In this document: positions 44,379 through 53,683 of the stretch, in pieces
Position numbering within the stretch: position 1 is the first letter of the stretch
How the letters are laid out: each line of letters opens with the position of its first letter
Assembly (NCBI RefSeq): GCF_000265205.3
Contig: NC_018000.1
Span: forward strand, 2,914,001 to 2,978,000
Direction: 5' to 3'
Origin: Sinorhizobium fredii USDA 257
Lineage (GTDB): Bacteria; Pseudomonadota; Alphaproteobacteria; Rhizobiales; Rhizobiaceae
DNA: 64,000 nucleotides
Program-made: the position numbers and the translations under genes
The notes under the pieces: generated by a model
The model's input: only the letters and a program-made list of their open reading frames with translations
Told to the model about the DNA's origin: nothing
Databases searched by the model: none

Positions 44379-45231
44379 ATGCAAGACAATATCTGCCCAA
44401 TTTCACCGATCAGCATTGCCGGAATCGAACCGCAACAACCTCCTACTGGCATGCCGATTTGCAAGACCGTCACTCCGTGCGACCTATTTGTTGATCCGGC
44501 CTATCAGCGTGAGATCAGCGAAAAGACATGAGGCAAATTCGCCGTATCATAGAGAGTTTCGATTGGGCAAAGTTCAAGCCGCCGATCTGCAATTATGCAG
44601 AGCAAGGCGGCGAGACTGTGCTGAAAGTGCTTGTTGGCCAGCACACAGCAATAGCAGCGGCGAGCAACCCGCATGTTTCCAGGATTCCCGTCATGATCGT
44701 TGAGGCAGAGGATACCGTCGCCCAGGCCAAGGCTTTCATTGGCCAGAACACTGAGCGTCTCGGCGTGACTAAGTTGCAGCTCCATCAGGCTGCCCTTGCC
44801 GCCGCAGATGAAGACGCCCAGACGCTCGAGCTCGTGTGCCAGCGTGCTGGCGTCACGGTTCTGAAGCGGCCGGCTCCTACAGTTCCACCAATTCCAGACA
44901 AACGATTGCGATTACCTCGATCGAAGCCCTAGTAAACCGAAGAGGGCCCATCCTCTCCCGTCAGATTCTTGAAGTGCTCGCAAATGCGGAGAGGGGTCCG
45001 CTCACAGCTCCCCAAATCAAGCCCGTCGAGTTGCTCATGACGGATCCTGAATACGCGGAGAAATTCAATCCTGAGGACCTGACCGAAGCTATTGTCGACC
45101 TGCTTCACACTGCGGAAGAGGAAGCGAAACTCTTGGCTGTTACACACAAGATAGCCATCTGGAAGGCGCTCGCCATCACCTGGTTCAGGAAATGCAAGAA
45201 GCGGCGACAGATTCCTGTAAAGGCGGCATAG
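44379..45231 (+). pseudogene. ParB-like nuclease-domain gene with two frameshifts
   Basis: Starts at ATG 44379 (MQDNICPISPISIAGIEP, then VDPAYQREISEK). At about 44528 the frame must shift to read MRQIRRIIESFDWAKFKPP and GGETVLKVLVGQHTAIAAA, the ParB/Srx-like core; at about 44880 it shifts again to read TIAITSIEALVNRRGPILS and on to the stop at 45231. DWAKFKPPICN and VLVGQH are typical of phage and plasmid ParB-like proteins. Non-functional as it stands. Confidence 0.75.
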
Positions 45232-45249
45232 AAGGTAAAACCGCTCATG

Positions 45250-45417
45250 CTATGCGCTCCCCTCCGTCTCGCTCCCTTCATCCAACTCATGGACCGGCAG
45301 AAAGCCGTACTGCTCCAGCCACTCTCGAAGGATGAGATGGATCACTTCTTCTCGCGTCATCTCCAGTTCTTCGCAGGCGGCAGTGATCGCGGCCTCAACG
45401 TCATCATCGAAGGTCAT
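45250..45417 (-). CDS. Small ribbon-helix-helix-like protein
   Basis: 55 residues from ATG 45417: a short strand MTFDDDVEAA, two helices (ITAACEELEMTREEVIHLIL, REWLEQYGFL) and an acidic tail. Length and plan fit an RHH/CopG DNA-binding or antitoxin-like protein often seen in rhizobia. No toxin partner is visible next to it. Weak ribosome site. Confidence 0.5.
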   Translation of the reverse strand: MTFDDDVEAAITAACEELEMTREEVIHLILREWLEQYGFLPVHELDEGSETEGSA

Positions 45418-45689
45418 CAGAGCTTGACTTTCAGCGCGTTAATGGCCGTTCCCTCGGCCACTACTCGAGATGACGCCCTTGCTTACGAGCCACGCCTCGA
45501 AGGTCGCCGGACACCCCTCGTGAGTCCACTTCCCGCGATAGGAGAAACAAGGACCATGGACGCCACGCCCAATGGCGCTGAAGCCTTCATCAGGGAGGTG
45601 CTGGGCGCCACCTTACTATTTGCACGTTTCCGCGAAGTTTCCTCTTCGGCCCTCTGATCTTCACTGCCTGCCTCCTACGCACTACAACG

Positions 45690-45755
45690 AGAGGTCGTAG
45701 GGTCTCACAGCGCAGGCTGCAGTCAAGGATTAGGGGCGCCGCCCAAATAGGCTAG
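45690..45755. repeat. Short repeat, copy 2
   Basis: Matches 27545-27615: CTCACAGCGCAGGCTGCAG and CAGTCAAGGATTAGGGGC. Both copies lie at the ends of degenerate accessory segments. Confidence 0.5.
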
Positions 45756-45939
45756 TGAATCCGTCGCTTGCGGGGATGCTGGAGATATCAGGTTGGGATT
45801 TGGGGAGTTCGTTTGCCTGAAATGAGACGAACACGCGGCCGGCGGTCCGCTTTCAATCGCTCCGAACGAAGGCGACCACCCTCGCGCATAGCCCGCGATT
45901 GTCGGGTGGTCGCTTGAATCAGGAACCAATTTAGTCCAG

Positions 45940-46167
45940 TTAGAGCTGGATCGACTGCGCCCGGATCAAATAGTACGGCGAAATGCACTCCTGGCGCGGC
46001 CCATAATAGGGCTGGAACGTGTTGTCGTAGGCTCGATACGAACGATAGCTCGCGTAGCACCATTCGACATGGGCCGAACTAGCGTCCGAATAGACCCTGC
46101 GCGGGGGCGAGGCGATTGCTCCGGCGATGGCCAGTCCGGCTCCGAGGGGATTTGATGTCGAACGCAC
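45940..46167 (-). CDS. BA14K-family protein, short form
   Basis: 75 residues from a GTG at 46167. The BA14K signature is clear: [33 protein letters not shown]. The family, first described in Brucella, is a small lectin-like envelope protein of about 120-160 residues. This one lacks the usual signal peptide, and an in-frame TGA lies just upstream, so it is probably 5' truncated. Confidence 0.7.
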   Translation of the reverse strand: MRSTSNPLGAGLAIAGAIASPPRRVYSDASSAHVEWCYASYRSYRAYDNTFQPYYGPRQECISPYYLIRAQSIQL

Positions 46168-46234
46168 CAGTTCAGGCAGCCGCCCTCAAGTTCCGTTTGC
46201 GCCGCCGCGTTTCACCACGCCGGACACAACGAAA

Positions 46235-46486
46235 TTATATTCTCCGTCGAGCTGGTATGTTCGCTTCTTCCACCTCCGGCATCTCTCTGATCACGGACAG
46301 GCAGCCAGTCGCCTCGGAATGTCTCCTTAAACGAGCGAAATGGATCCGCCGCAAAGTCTCGCTGCTGCTGTCGCGCTTCACCGGAGCCGCGAGCTCGACA
46401 CCTGGAATAGCTTGAATCTTAGTCAATAGCCGTTCACGTTCTTCGACGCTCACGCCGGCCCGGATCGTAAACATGATGTCAGTCAT
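46235..46486 (-). CDS. Small I9-like protein paired with the subtilase
   Basis: 83 residues overlapping the subtilase stop by 8 bases. Pattern: strand (DIMFTIRAG), helix (SVEERERLLTKIQAIPGV), strand, helix, then a C-terminal EVEEANIPARRRI. This beta-alpha-beta layout resembles the I9 propeptide/inhibitor fold of subtilases. Standing alone, it could be an inhibitor or folding chaperone in trans. Inference from plan and position; no firm family match. Confidence 0.55.
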   Translation of the reverse strand: MTDIMFTIRAGVSVEERERLLTKIQAIPGVELAAPVKRDSSSETLRRIHFARLRRHSEATGCLSVIREMPEVEEANIPARRRI

Positions 46487-48041
46487 TGTCTGAATTCCTG
46501 GTCGCTATGCTGCCGATCAGCTGCTCCAAGTTCAAACGACCATAGCCGAAATCCGGGGTAAAGTCTTGGCCGCTCATGGCGGCGACCTTGTCGGCGCTTG
46601 AAGCCAACGCACTTCGGATCACTGCCGGGTCTCTCGCGCCACCATTTGCGATATAGAGCGCCGCAGCCGCAGCCACATGGGGAGATGCCATTGATGTTCC
46701 GGGCCAGGCATCATAATCGGTCTCGCGTATGTCGGCCTTTCCCTGCCTCCAGCGCCCGTCGGGACTTCTTTCCGCTTTCCAACGCAATTGACCAGGATAG
46801 GTCGGCAGCGTCGACCAGATCGCGTCACCGGGCGCTGCGATAGTTATGTGGTTGCCGCGGCTCGAAAAATTCGTTATCCGGTCCTGAAGGTTTGTCGCGC
46901 CCACGGCGATGACGCCGGGTGTGGCTGCCGGATAGGAGATCGGGCTGCCTTCGCGCCTTTCGTTTCCCATCGCCGCAACGATCGTCGTTCCATTCGCAAG
47001 CAGTGCCTCGAATGCCGCACTCTCCGTCGGGTCGGGCGCGCCCCCACCGCCGATCGAGAGATTGATAACGTCAATACCCGCATCTGCGCAGTCGAGCAGT
47101 GCACGCAAATACATCACCGGGTCGACGAAATAGGCGAACTCCGCCGTGCCATCAGGATAGGTCAGAAGGTCGGGGCGATCATCGAAAATCTTCCAGGCGT
47201 GGATCCTGGCTCTTGATATTCCATTGATCCCGAGATCATTGTTGATCGTTGCCGCAATGGTCCCTGCTACATGGGTTCCATGTCCGACAAGATCCTGTGC
47301 AGAGCTCGCTGCAGGAAGGTCCGGATGCTCATATACGTATCCACCGATTTGGTCCTTGAGGTCAGGGTGATCAATATCAATGCCCGTGTCGAGCACCGCG
47401 ACCTTGACCCTGCTGGCGTCATCGAAGCCGCTTAGATTGCGCGCTTCATCCCACTTGATTTTGCGGAGATTCCACAACGTATGAGCAGGCAGCGGTAGCG
47501 CGGCAATTCGGCCACGACCGCCGGGCGACGATTTCCTGGAGGTGGACCCGGTGGTTTTTCGCGGCGATCTCGCCACCAGGTAGCGCAGCGGCACCCGGGA
47601 CACGGATGCAACCGTCGGATCTCCGGCGAGAGCCAATTGAAGCTGGCGTAAATCGACGTCACTGACCAACTCGACCAGGCTGGTTGCTCCGCCCGGTGTT
47701 CGTTCATCGATGGCGGCGTTCATGTTCAGGGCCGTTGCCGACCATCCTTCCGCCTCATTGCCTGGGATCCCCACCAATTCCGCTTGGGCGCCGGAGTCAC
47801 GGTTTGGCCGGACCAGCATTCGACTGGCGTAGTGTGGCGACTCCCGCGACAAAGGTGTCACGCGTTTCACCATCCCTGCTCGCTCGTAAAAGGACAATGC
47901 GTGGAGACCGCTGCTCAGGGGTGTGCGGGCGGCCGCAAAGGTCGCTTCGAAGTTTGGCTGGTGCGGCTGCGGCTTCATGCGGACAAACAACATCGCTTCA
48001 TGGTAGGTCGGGAGCCCCGCGTTCCTGAATAGTGGTCCCAT
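46479..48041 (-). CDS. Subtilisin-like serine protease (S8)
   Basis: 520 residues, GGAGG before the ATG. Triad and oxyanion residues are all present: D218 (AVLDTGID), H254 (GHGTHVAGT), N360 (AAMGN) and S450 (GTSMASPH). No signal peptide or membrane segment, so it is probably cytoplasmic or exported by an unusual route. The first 190 residues form an N-domain unlike a standard propeptide (ATSLVELVSDVDLRQLQLAL). Coupled to a small I9-like gene. Confidence 0.9.
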   Translation of the reverse strand: MGPLFRNAGLPTYHEAMLFVRMKPQPHQPNFEATFAAARTPLSSGLHALSFYERAGMVKRVTPLSRESPHYASRMLVRPNRDSGAQAELVGIPGNEAEGWSATALNMNAAIDERTPGGATSLVELVSDVDLRQLQLALAGDPTVASVSRVPLRYLVARSPRKTTGSTSRKSSPGGRGRIAALPLPAHTLWNLRKIKWDEARNLSGFDDASRVKVAVLDTGIDIDHPDLKDQIGGYVYEHPDLPAASSAQDLVGHGTHVAGTIAATINNDLGINGISRARIHAWKIFDDRPDLLTYPDGTAEFAYFVDPVMYLRALLDCADAGIDVINLSIGGGGAPDPTESAAFEALLANGTTIVAAMGNERREGSPISYPAATPGVIAVGATNLQDRITNFSSRGNHITIAAPGDAIWSTLPTYPGQLRWKAERSPDGRWRQGKADIRETDYDAWPGTSMASPHVAAAAALYIANGGARDPAVIRSALASSADKVAAMSGQDFTPDFGYGRLNLEQLIGSIATRNSDND

Positions 48042-48829
48042 CGGTGCAATCCTCCGAATAAGTCTCTTGAGACAATTTCCTGCGATGCTGGGTATTGCAC
48101 CGTACTCGGCGTCTGCCGCTCCGATTTCGAAGCATTAGTTTCAGGTTCGAGCAACGAGTTGGCTGCGCTTAGCGAGCGCCCAGTCGCCATTGGTACTGGA
48201 TCGATTACCGCCGTTCGCGGCGTGTTCGTCGTGGATGCTGGAAAGTCGTTACTTCAGATAGCGCCGATTAGTTTACGCAATTCAGAGTGGATTTCAAAGG
48301 GCTACAAAACCCGACCTACCGGGAAACTTTGATCACCACCGCGACGTCGCTCGCTCGCTACGGCGCTGTCGAGAGAGCGCCCGCGAGCGGCTTCGCTGCC
48401 GCCCAGCCCACCACTTGTGGCGACGCGACCGGGTTTAGATTGTAAACGCATTTGGGCGGATCTGCTCGCCAACCTCGATGAACTTGCTCGCAATCTAGAA
48501 CAAGGTCGAATGGCCACTGATCCTATTGTCCCGCAACTCAGGTACCGACCTGACACGAATGCTTGGATACGGGCGATGATTGGCGCGCACCTGGAGCGCA
48601 CCACACGGCGGGCGCCCGCTATTTACTCCGCCGTCCCGATACCGCATTCGATCAAGCCAGAAGATAGCGAAGCGCCGCCGACGAGTGAAAGCCGGTGAGA
48701 CGGTGCTCGTCAATCCGCGTTCGCTCCGATTATGAAGCGAGGGGCCGATGGGCTGCGCGCTTGTGACTGGCACGAGTTACCAAGACGCTGGCGCGGAGAC
48801 CTTCGTGCGGAGCGAGTGCTCAAGCGGAT
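48042..48829. other. Region without genes, containing an IS-end relic
   Basis: No convincing gene. Bases 48304-48421 are a relic of the IS256-family right end. A frame at 48417-48698 is open but shows no recognisable pattern and was not called. Confidence 0.45.
48304..48421. mobile_element. Solo right end of the IS256-family element
   Basis: Aligns with 43715-43830, the non-coding right end upstream of the transposase: CCGACC-TACCGGG, GCTCGCTCGCTAC and GAGCGGCTTCGCT are shared. The tip (CCCACCACTTG) is like the inverted repeat but mutated. No transposase sequence remains. Confidence 0.7.
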
Positions 48830-49213
48830 TTAGTTTCTTGCAGTGTCGTCAGATACGACCCGCGCGTATGCTTTCTCCGCGACCCTGCGCAGCCGCTTGT
48901 CTCGTGTCCACAACTCGGCTCGGCTGTCTATTAAGGTTGACGCGAGCAGGTGGGCGTCCGTGTAGCCTATGCCCATGCTGTAAAGTTGGTACTCGTTGAT
49001 CATCGACATGACTTCATCGTGCGTGGCGACGATGACCTCCCGCTGTACGGCCAAGAACCCGAGCGTGACCATGCGGTTCTTTAAACTGCCCAAGGCAAGT
49101 TCGCCAACGATGGCGGGATGGCAAAGCAACATATCGTTTTCGATCGTTTGGATTAGCTGCGGGTCAGCTTGGCGGAAGTGGTCAATCCAAATTCCTGTAT
49201 CGGCCAGTCTCAC
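48830..49213 (-). CDS. vapC: VapC-type PIN-domain toxin
   Basis: 127 residues with the PIN acids in ADTGIWIDHF, GELALG, YTDAHLLA and WTRDKRL. Overlaps its antitoxin gene by 4 bases. VapC toxins are Mg2+-dependent ribonucleases cutting tRNA or rRNA; the exact target is unknown. Confidence 0.88.
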   Translation of the reverse strand: MRLADTGIWIDHFRQADPQLIQTIENDMLLCHPAIVGELALGSLKNRMVTLGFLAVQREVIVATHDEVMSMINEYQLYSMGIGYTDAHLLASTLIDSRAELWTRDKRLRRVAEKAYARVVSDDTARN

Positions 49214-49404
49214 TTTTCGCTCCGCCTCCGCGGACCAGCCTCCGCGTTGGGCATCGTTCCGCCCAAGGCAATCAGACGCTTGCCTGCTTCCATGCGAACC
49301 AGTGTTTCCAGCGCCTGACGGACGACCGCGGCGGTTTCTTTCGTGCCGGTCAGCGCCTTAGCCTTCTCCATGAGGCTGTCGTCTATGTTGATGGTTGAGC
49401 GCAT
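49210..49404 (-). CDS. vapB: VapB-type antitoxin (ribbon-helix-helix)
   Basis: 64 residues, AAGGAGG upstream. MRSTINIDDSLMEKAKAL, then TAAVVRQALETLV, is the VapB/RHH pattern of strand-helix-helix. It should bind its own promoter and the PIN toxin. The palindrome at 49436-49447 is a likely operator. Confidence 0.85.
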   Translation of the reverse strand: MRSTINIDDSLMEKAKALTGTKETAAVVRQALETLVRMEAGKRLIALGGTMPNAEAGPRRRSEK

Positions 49405-49435
49405 GTGTTGCCTCCTTCGCTTGCATCAGAAATAA

Positions 49436-49447
49436 CACCAACTGGTG
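49436..49447. promoter_or_regulatory. VapB operator candidate
   Basis: CACCA-AC-TGGTG, a perfect 5-bp inverted repeat 32 bases upstream of the vapB start. Confidence 0.4.
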
Positions 49448-50580
49448 CCGTTCTCAACGCCTGCTCAGCGATAGCCTCATTGATGTCTGGCCCATGCGGA
49501 AGTGAACATCACGCATAGATCAGAGACAAGATTGGAGCCGAGCGTCCCGAGAGACGAAAGAAGAATCTCTCTTAGGTGGCTACAGGAATGCTCTGATCCG
49601 ACGCGATGGTCAGAGCGCAGATTGAGCTACATCAGGAAACGGGCGCCGCCCGCTATGGATCCTTGATACTGCCTCGATGTCCCGACGCCGGTTCGATCTC
49701 ACCGGGGACATAGCCGCCGCCGATTGGGCATCTGTCCGGATTTCAGACTTCTTTTCTGCGAACTGGAGGCGCGGGTTCTGGGGCGGGCGCCGGAGTTGAT
49801 TTACTGCCCAACGCTCCCACCAGGGCTAGCTCCGAGCGTTTGTTGCGTTTAACTCGGAGCGGTCATCGGATAGATCGAGATCTGCCCCTCAACGACCTCG
49901 CGCAGCCCAGGATCGTCCTCGCCAGCATTTCGTTGGGGACGAGGACCGCATCGTTGCCCGCCTGTTCCGCAAGCAAACGCAGCCGGGTTGCCGTAAGGGT
50001 TCTCGACTACTGCAGAAGCAGTTCGTTCGCCGCGGCCGCCTGAGTGCCCTGGAGGACCACGATCGAGTCGGGGGCCTGCACTAAATCCCCGGTCCCGGAC
50101 TTTCAGCGACTGGACAATGCCGCCTTCCAGGTGCTGTACGGTCCGCCGGCTTCCATCCTGGCTAATTAGGCCACGGCCTCCAGCCGCCTGGCGCAATCCT
50201 GACCCGCGGAACGTGCAAGCACCCGCAGGGGCGGATAAGAGCCGCTGCATGCTCCACGCGCAGTTCGGCCCGATGGCATAGTGGAGCCTCTGCTTGGCTT
50301 GCCAGGGAAATCCGAGCCATGCGCGGAGAGTGTGTGCCGATTACGTCGCGAAATCGGTTGCAGCACGGATGGCGGAAAGAAGTTCATGATGAAAGTAAGA
50401 GCCTTCAGCGCGAGTGCCGGAGCAATACTGTTCGGCAGGAAGCCTCTCACGCCGGCCTCTGATGCTCGGGCCATCTCCCCCGGGCTCGTCGCGATCGGAC
50501 ATGACAACCGCCGGGACTCCGATACGTTGCCGATTGTTACGAATGAATCCACTCGGTCCAGCGTTGCACCAGAAGGCCGC
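49448..50580. other. Gene-poor region with an HlyD relic
   Basis: Only the HlyD-family fragment at 49852-50166 is recognisable. The rest, including 50167-50580, shows no gene I can support. Confidence 0.4.
49852..50166 (-). pseudogene. HlyD-family membrane-fusion protein fragment
   Basis: Reads GSRRTVQHLEGGIVQSLKVRD, then after a frameshift DLVQAPDSIVVLQGTQAA, then LRLLAEQAGNDAVLVP. RTVQHLEGGIV is the classic start of the HlyD lipoyl-like domain of type I secretion adaptors. No N-terminal membrane segment or C-terminal half remains. Possibly a relic of an exporter that once served the RTX proteins, but that is speculation. Confidence 0.7.
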
Positions 50581-50728
50581 ATTCCCGATCGAAATCCGTC
50601 ATTAGATTTCTCTATTTACCGAGCGGGAAATTCGATCAGTTTCCTGCGTCTTAATTCTCCTATTTTCCCGATCGGGAAAATCTCTCTGGACAAGAGGCAA
50701 CTTCGCTGCTACTTTCCCGATCGGGAAA
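50581..50728. promoter_or_regulatory. HipB operator array
   Basis: Palindromes of TTTCCCGATCGGGAAA: imperfect at 50615-50630 (TTTACCGAGCGGGAAA), perfect 18-bp at 50663-50680, perfect at 50713-50728, plus a weaker site at 50581-50595. The three better sites have centres exactly 49 bases apart. The last ends 4 bases before the hipB ATG. Confidence 0.8.
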
Positions 50729-50732
50729 TTTC

Positions 50733-50963
50733 ATGGCAAAACAAGTCAGAAGTCCAGCCGACATTGGCGCCCTAGTTCGAAGTGCCCGCAGGGAGCAAAA
50801 CTTGCGGCAGGACGAGCTCGCGGGCGTTTCCGGCGTGGGGCTTCGGTTCATTGTCGATCTTGAAGCCGGCAAGCCCACAGCACAACTCGGAAAAGTACTG
50901 CAGGTTCTACAAACGCTCGGTTGCACCATCGAAATCCTGGCCCCAGGTGAACGCAGACAATGA
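50733..50963 (+). CDS. hipB: HipB-like Xre-family antitoxin
   Basis: 76 residues, one Xre helix-turn-helix: IGALVRSARREQNLRQDELAGVSGVG (split by the turn), then FIVDLEAGKPTAQLGKVLQVLQTLG. It lies directly behind the operator array and overlaps hipA by 4 bases. It should repress the operon and neutralise HipA. Confidence 0.9.
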   Translation: MAKQVRSPADIGALVRSARREQNLRQDELAGVSGVGLRFIVDLEAGKPTAQLGKVLQVLQTLGCTIEILAPGERRQ

Positions 50964-52228
50964 CGACCAAGGCCCTCAATGTCTGGTGGAACGGCCGCGT
51001 CGTCGGTCAATTCACCCAAGATAGGCATGGAGAAATCGGCTTTGCCTATGCGCAGGCATGGCTTGAGGATGACCGAACGCTCCCGTTGTCCGTATCCCTT
51101 CCTAAACGATCGGAGCACTTCTCGCGACGAGAGTGCCGGCCGTTTTTCGGGGGCCTGCTTCCCGAGGAAAGCCAGCGGGCAGCCGCCGCGCAAGCATTGG
51201 GCGTTTCGCCCGCGAACGACTACGCGCTTCTTGATCGTTTGGGCGGGGATGTCGCCGGCGCATTGCAGCTACTTCCTGAGGGCCAAGAGCCCGCAGAGAT
51301 CGGGCCGACTGGCAATCAGCAGCCGACGCCTCTTGACGAGACCGGAATTCTTCGCGTGCTGGACGCGCTCCCGACACGGCCGCTTTTGGCCGGTGAAGAG
51401 GGCCTCAGACTGTCGCTGGCCGGCGCGCAATCGAAAGTGCCGGTTGTCTCGGTTCGTGGTCAGATTGCACTTCCGCTGCCTGGTCAGGCTACCACGCATA
51501 TCCTGAAACCGCCAATCGCCCGCTTCAACGCCACAACCGAAAACGAAGCCTTGGTGATGAGACTTGCGGCCGCCATCGGGCTCGATGTCGCACCGGTCGA
51601 ACCGAGATACGTGCAGGGGCGCTCGTTTCTTTTGGTCGAAAGGTTTGACCGCATGCGCGATGCCAGCGGCACAGTGCAACGCATCCACCAGGAGGATTTC
51701 TGCCAGGCGCTCGGCGTGCCACCTGAAACGAAGTATGCGAATGAAGGCGGACCGACCTTCAAGGACTGCTTCGAACTATTGCGGCGGGTCTCAACAAGGC
51801 CGGCCGTCGATGTGCTGAAAATGTTGGACGCGGCAATATTCAATTTGATCGTTGGGAATGCCGATGCACATGGAAAGAACTTTTCCATCCTGTACGACGG
51901 GCAGGGCCCGAGGCTCGCTCCGCTTTACGACTTGCTTTCGACGGTGGTTTATTCAGAACTTTCGGCGAAAATGGCGATGAGGATCGGGAAACGCGCCACG
52001 CTCGCCGAAATGGATGCAGGGGGGTGGCAGGTTTTCGCAAAAGAAGCGGGGATTGGCTTTCCGCTGTTACGCCGCCGCTTGAGCGAGCTTTGCGACAATG
52101 TAAACACGCTAATCGGCGAGGTAGTTGACGATCTCGTATATGCATCGCCTGATCGAAAGCCAATCAATGAGATCGCCGCCGTGATATCAGACCGGGCAAA
52201 GATAGCGAAATTGACTGCGAAAGGCTGA
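50960..52228 (+). CDS. hipA: HipA-family serine/threonine kinase toxin
   Basis: 422 residues. N-domain with FFGGLLPEE, ATP loop region LSLAGAQSKVPV, catalytic loop NLIVGNADAHGKNFS with the base aspartate, and LAPLYDLLSTVVY (the DFG-like metal site). All kinase motifs are present, so it looks active. HipA of E. coli phosphorylates glutamyl-tRNA synthetase and induces dormancy; the target here is unknown. A fragment of a second hipA lies at 53336-53600. Confidence 0.92.
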   Translation: MTTKALNVWWNGRVVGQFTQDRHGEIGFAYAQAWLEDDRTLPLSVSLPKRSEHFSRRECRPFFGGLLPEESQRAAAAQALGVSPANDYALLDRLGGDVAGALQLLPEGQEPAEIGPTGNQQPTPLDETGILRVLDALPTRPLLAGEEGLRLSLAGAQSKVPVVSVRGQIALPLPGQATTHILKPPIARFNATTENEALVMRLAAAIGLDVAPVEPRYVQGRSFLLVERFDRMRDASGTVQRIHQEDFCQALGVPPETKYANEGGPTFKDCFELLRRVSTRPAVDVLKMLDAAIFNLIVGNADAHGKNFSILYDGQGPRLAPLYDLLSTVVYSELSAKMAMRIGKRATLAEMDAGGWQVFAKEAGIGFPLLRRRLSELCDNVNTLIGEVVDDLVYASPDRKPINEIAAVISDRAKIAKLTAKG

Positions 52229-53335
52229 GGGAAGTGAGGATCAATCCCCAACAACTCACTCGAACGCCAGGACGAAAGAATTTTCCGGCGGGCGTAAGCT
52301 GCCGGTGCGGCGCTTGGTGGCAGCCGTGCGGGAAAGATGCGGCTGACGCGGTTCCTGCGCGATTGATGCCGTGACGCCGCAGCTCTGCCTCGGTCGGCAT
52401 GTTGTGGCGATCCAGGACCCGGCGGTGCTGCGCTCGACAGGCAACCCATCTGCATGCGGTTGTGGCGGTGGATGGCGAGGACGATGCGGTTCTGGGGCTT
52501 GATCGATAGGACTTTCCTGGAGCGCGGCGGCGGCCGACGCTCCGGATGGCGGCACGCGTGGATTGAGCAGAAGGAGAATTTCCGCTGGCTGATGGATGCG
52601 GATCAGGTCGCTTCGGCCTATCTTCGCGAACGGGTGAGGCCTATCCCGGCCTGACAGGGCGGCGGCTTTTCCGCGAGGTCAAGGATCTCGGCTGTTCCGG
52701 CGGCTACACGGCCCTGACCGACTTCTTGCGCGACATTCGGCCGCCGGATCTGAAGTTCGCTTCGGGTCACCGCCGGGCGAGCAGGCGCAGGTCGATTTTG
52801 CGCTTCATTCGGCGAGGAGGCTAATGCCTCGCTTCGTGGCCGCGAACTCGAGCCATCCGCCGCGCATGACTATTTTGCGACGTGGGCACAGGCCCGGGCG
52901 GCGTGGGCGAGCGAGCCCGTGGGTCTTCTGCCGTTCGGTCTTGCCCTCGAGCAGGGCACAATAGACTTAGGCTCGAAGGCATAGGAAGCGCACCTCCATC
53001 GTGGCCAAGCGCGATTTGCGCCCCCGGGGCTTGGCCGCAAGCGCCAGTCCGCCCGACCGGCCACCGGTGCAGCGTCAATGGCGCCAACAGCAAACGTTTC
53101 GATTGCGCAGGCAAAGATGAACGAATTTCCATCGAGGATTTCGCTCAGTCTTCGGCATCTATCCCTCGCGCAAATATGAGGGCGTAGCGTAGCGCGATAT
53201 CGCCTCGGCCATTAGCGTAGCCGTTTCCCCTACGGCGGCTCTCGAATTCGTCCGTCGGCTGGCACTGAGCGTTGTTACCGCAATGGCGACATGCACCTGA
53301 AGAACTGGTCGGTAATCTATCATGGAGCTGTAACA
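52229..53335. other. Mobile-element debris
   Basis: Contains the IS21 fragment at 52600-52840. The remaining sequence has open frames on both strands but no recognisable product; it looks like decayed transposon or host gene DNA. Confidence 0.4.
52600..52840 (+). pseudogene. IS21-family transposase (IstA) fragment
   Basis: Reads YLRERV, then YPGLTGRRLFREVKDLGCSG and TALTDFLRDIRP, and in a shifted frame PPGEQAQVDFA, the start of the IstA catalytic core. Both ends of the gene and IstB are absent. Frameshifted relic. Confidence 0.75.
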
Positions 53336-53600
53336 TGCCGGCCCTTGTGCCAATTTGCGACGTGCTGTCGACGGTGCCATATCTTCCCGCAGACGCTATG
53401 GCGCTTTTGCTCGGCGGAGAGCGGTCATTCAAAGCGTTCGCCAACCGCGCGAGGCTCCCGGCGATCCTGAAGGCCGGAGTGGAAACTGTAGAGGTGGTCA
53501 ACCAGCACTGGTGGCTATTTCGTTGAAATTGTTCCCACCAAGGTCCTTGAGGGGATCGATGAGCACGTGCAGGCAATGACGCCGATATTGAAGACGATGT
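53336..53600 (+). pseudogene. HipA C-terminal fragment (second copy)
   Basis: Reads VPICDVLSTVPYLPADAMAL, RSFKAFANRARLPAI and VVNQHWWLFR, then after a shift EIVPTKVLEGIDEHVQAMTP. CDVLST..YLP..AMAL is the HipA C-lobe after the metal-binding motif. It is not similar enough to the intact hipA to be a simple duplication, so it is a relic of another hip module. Confidence 0.65.
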
Positions 53601-53683
53601 CGTCGTGCGCGCCTTGCAAAACAGCAAACAGTGCCATACATTTTGCACATAGAATGCGTTTTCGAATATGGCAGACAGCAAGA

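Noticed and set aside
45423..45660. Minus-strand stretch reading CFSYRGKWTHEGCPATFEAW
   Set aside because: It looks coding-like but has no start codon after an in-frame stop; too little to call more than possible debris.
48417..48698. Open frame of 93 codons on the plus strand
   Set aside because: No family, no ribosome site, and it starts in the IS-end relic.
52821..53132. Minus-strand frame in the IS21 debris
   Set aside because: Pro/Arg/Ala-rich composition typical of high-GC shadow frames; no recognisable motif.
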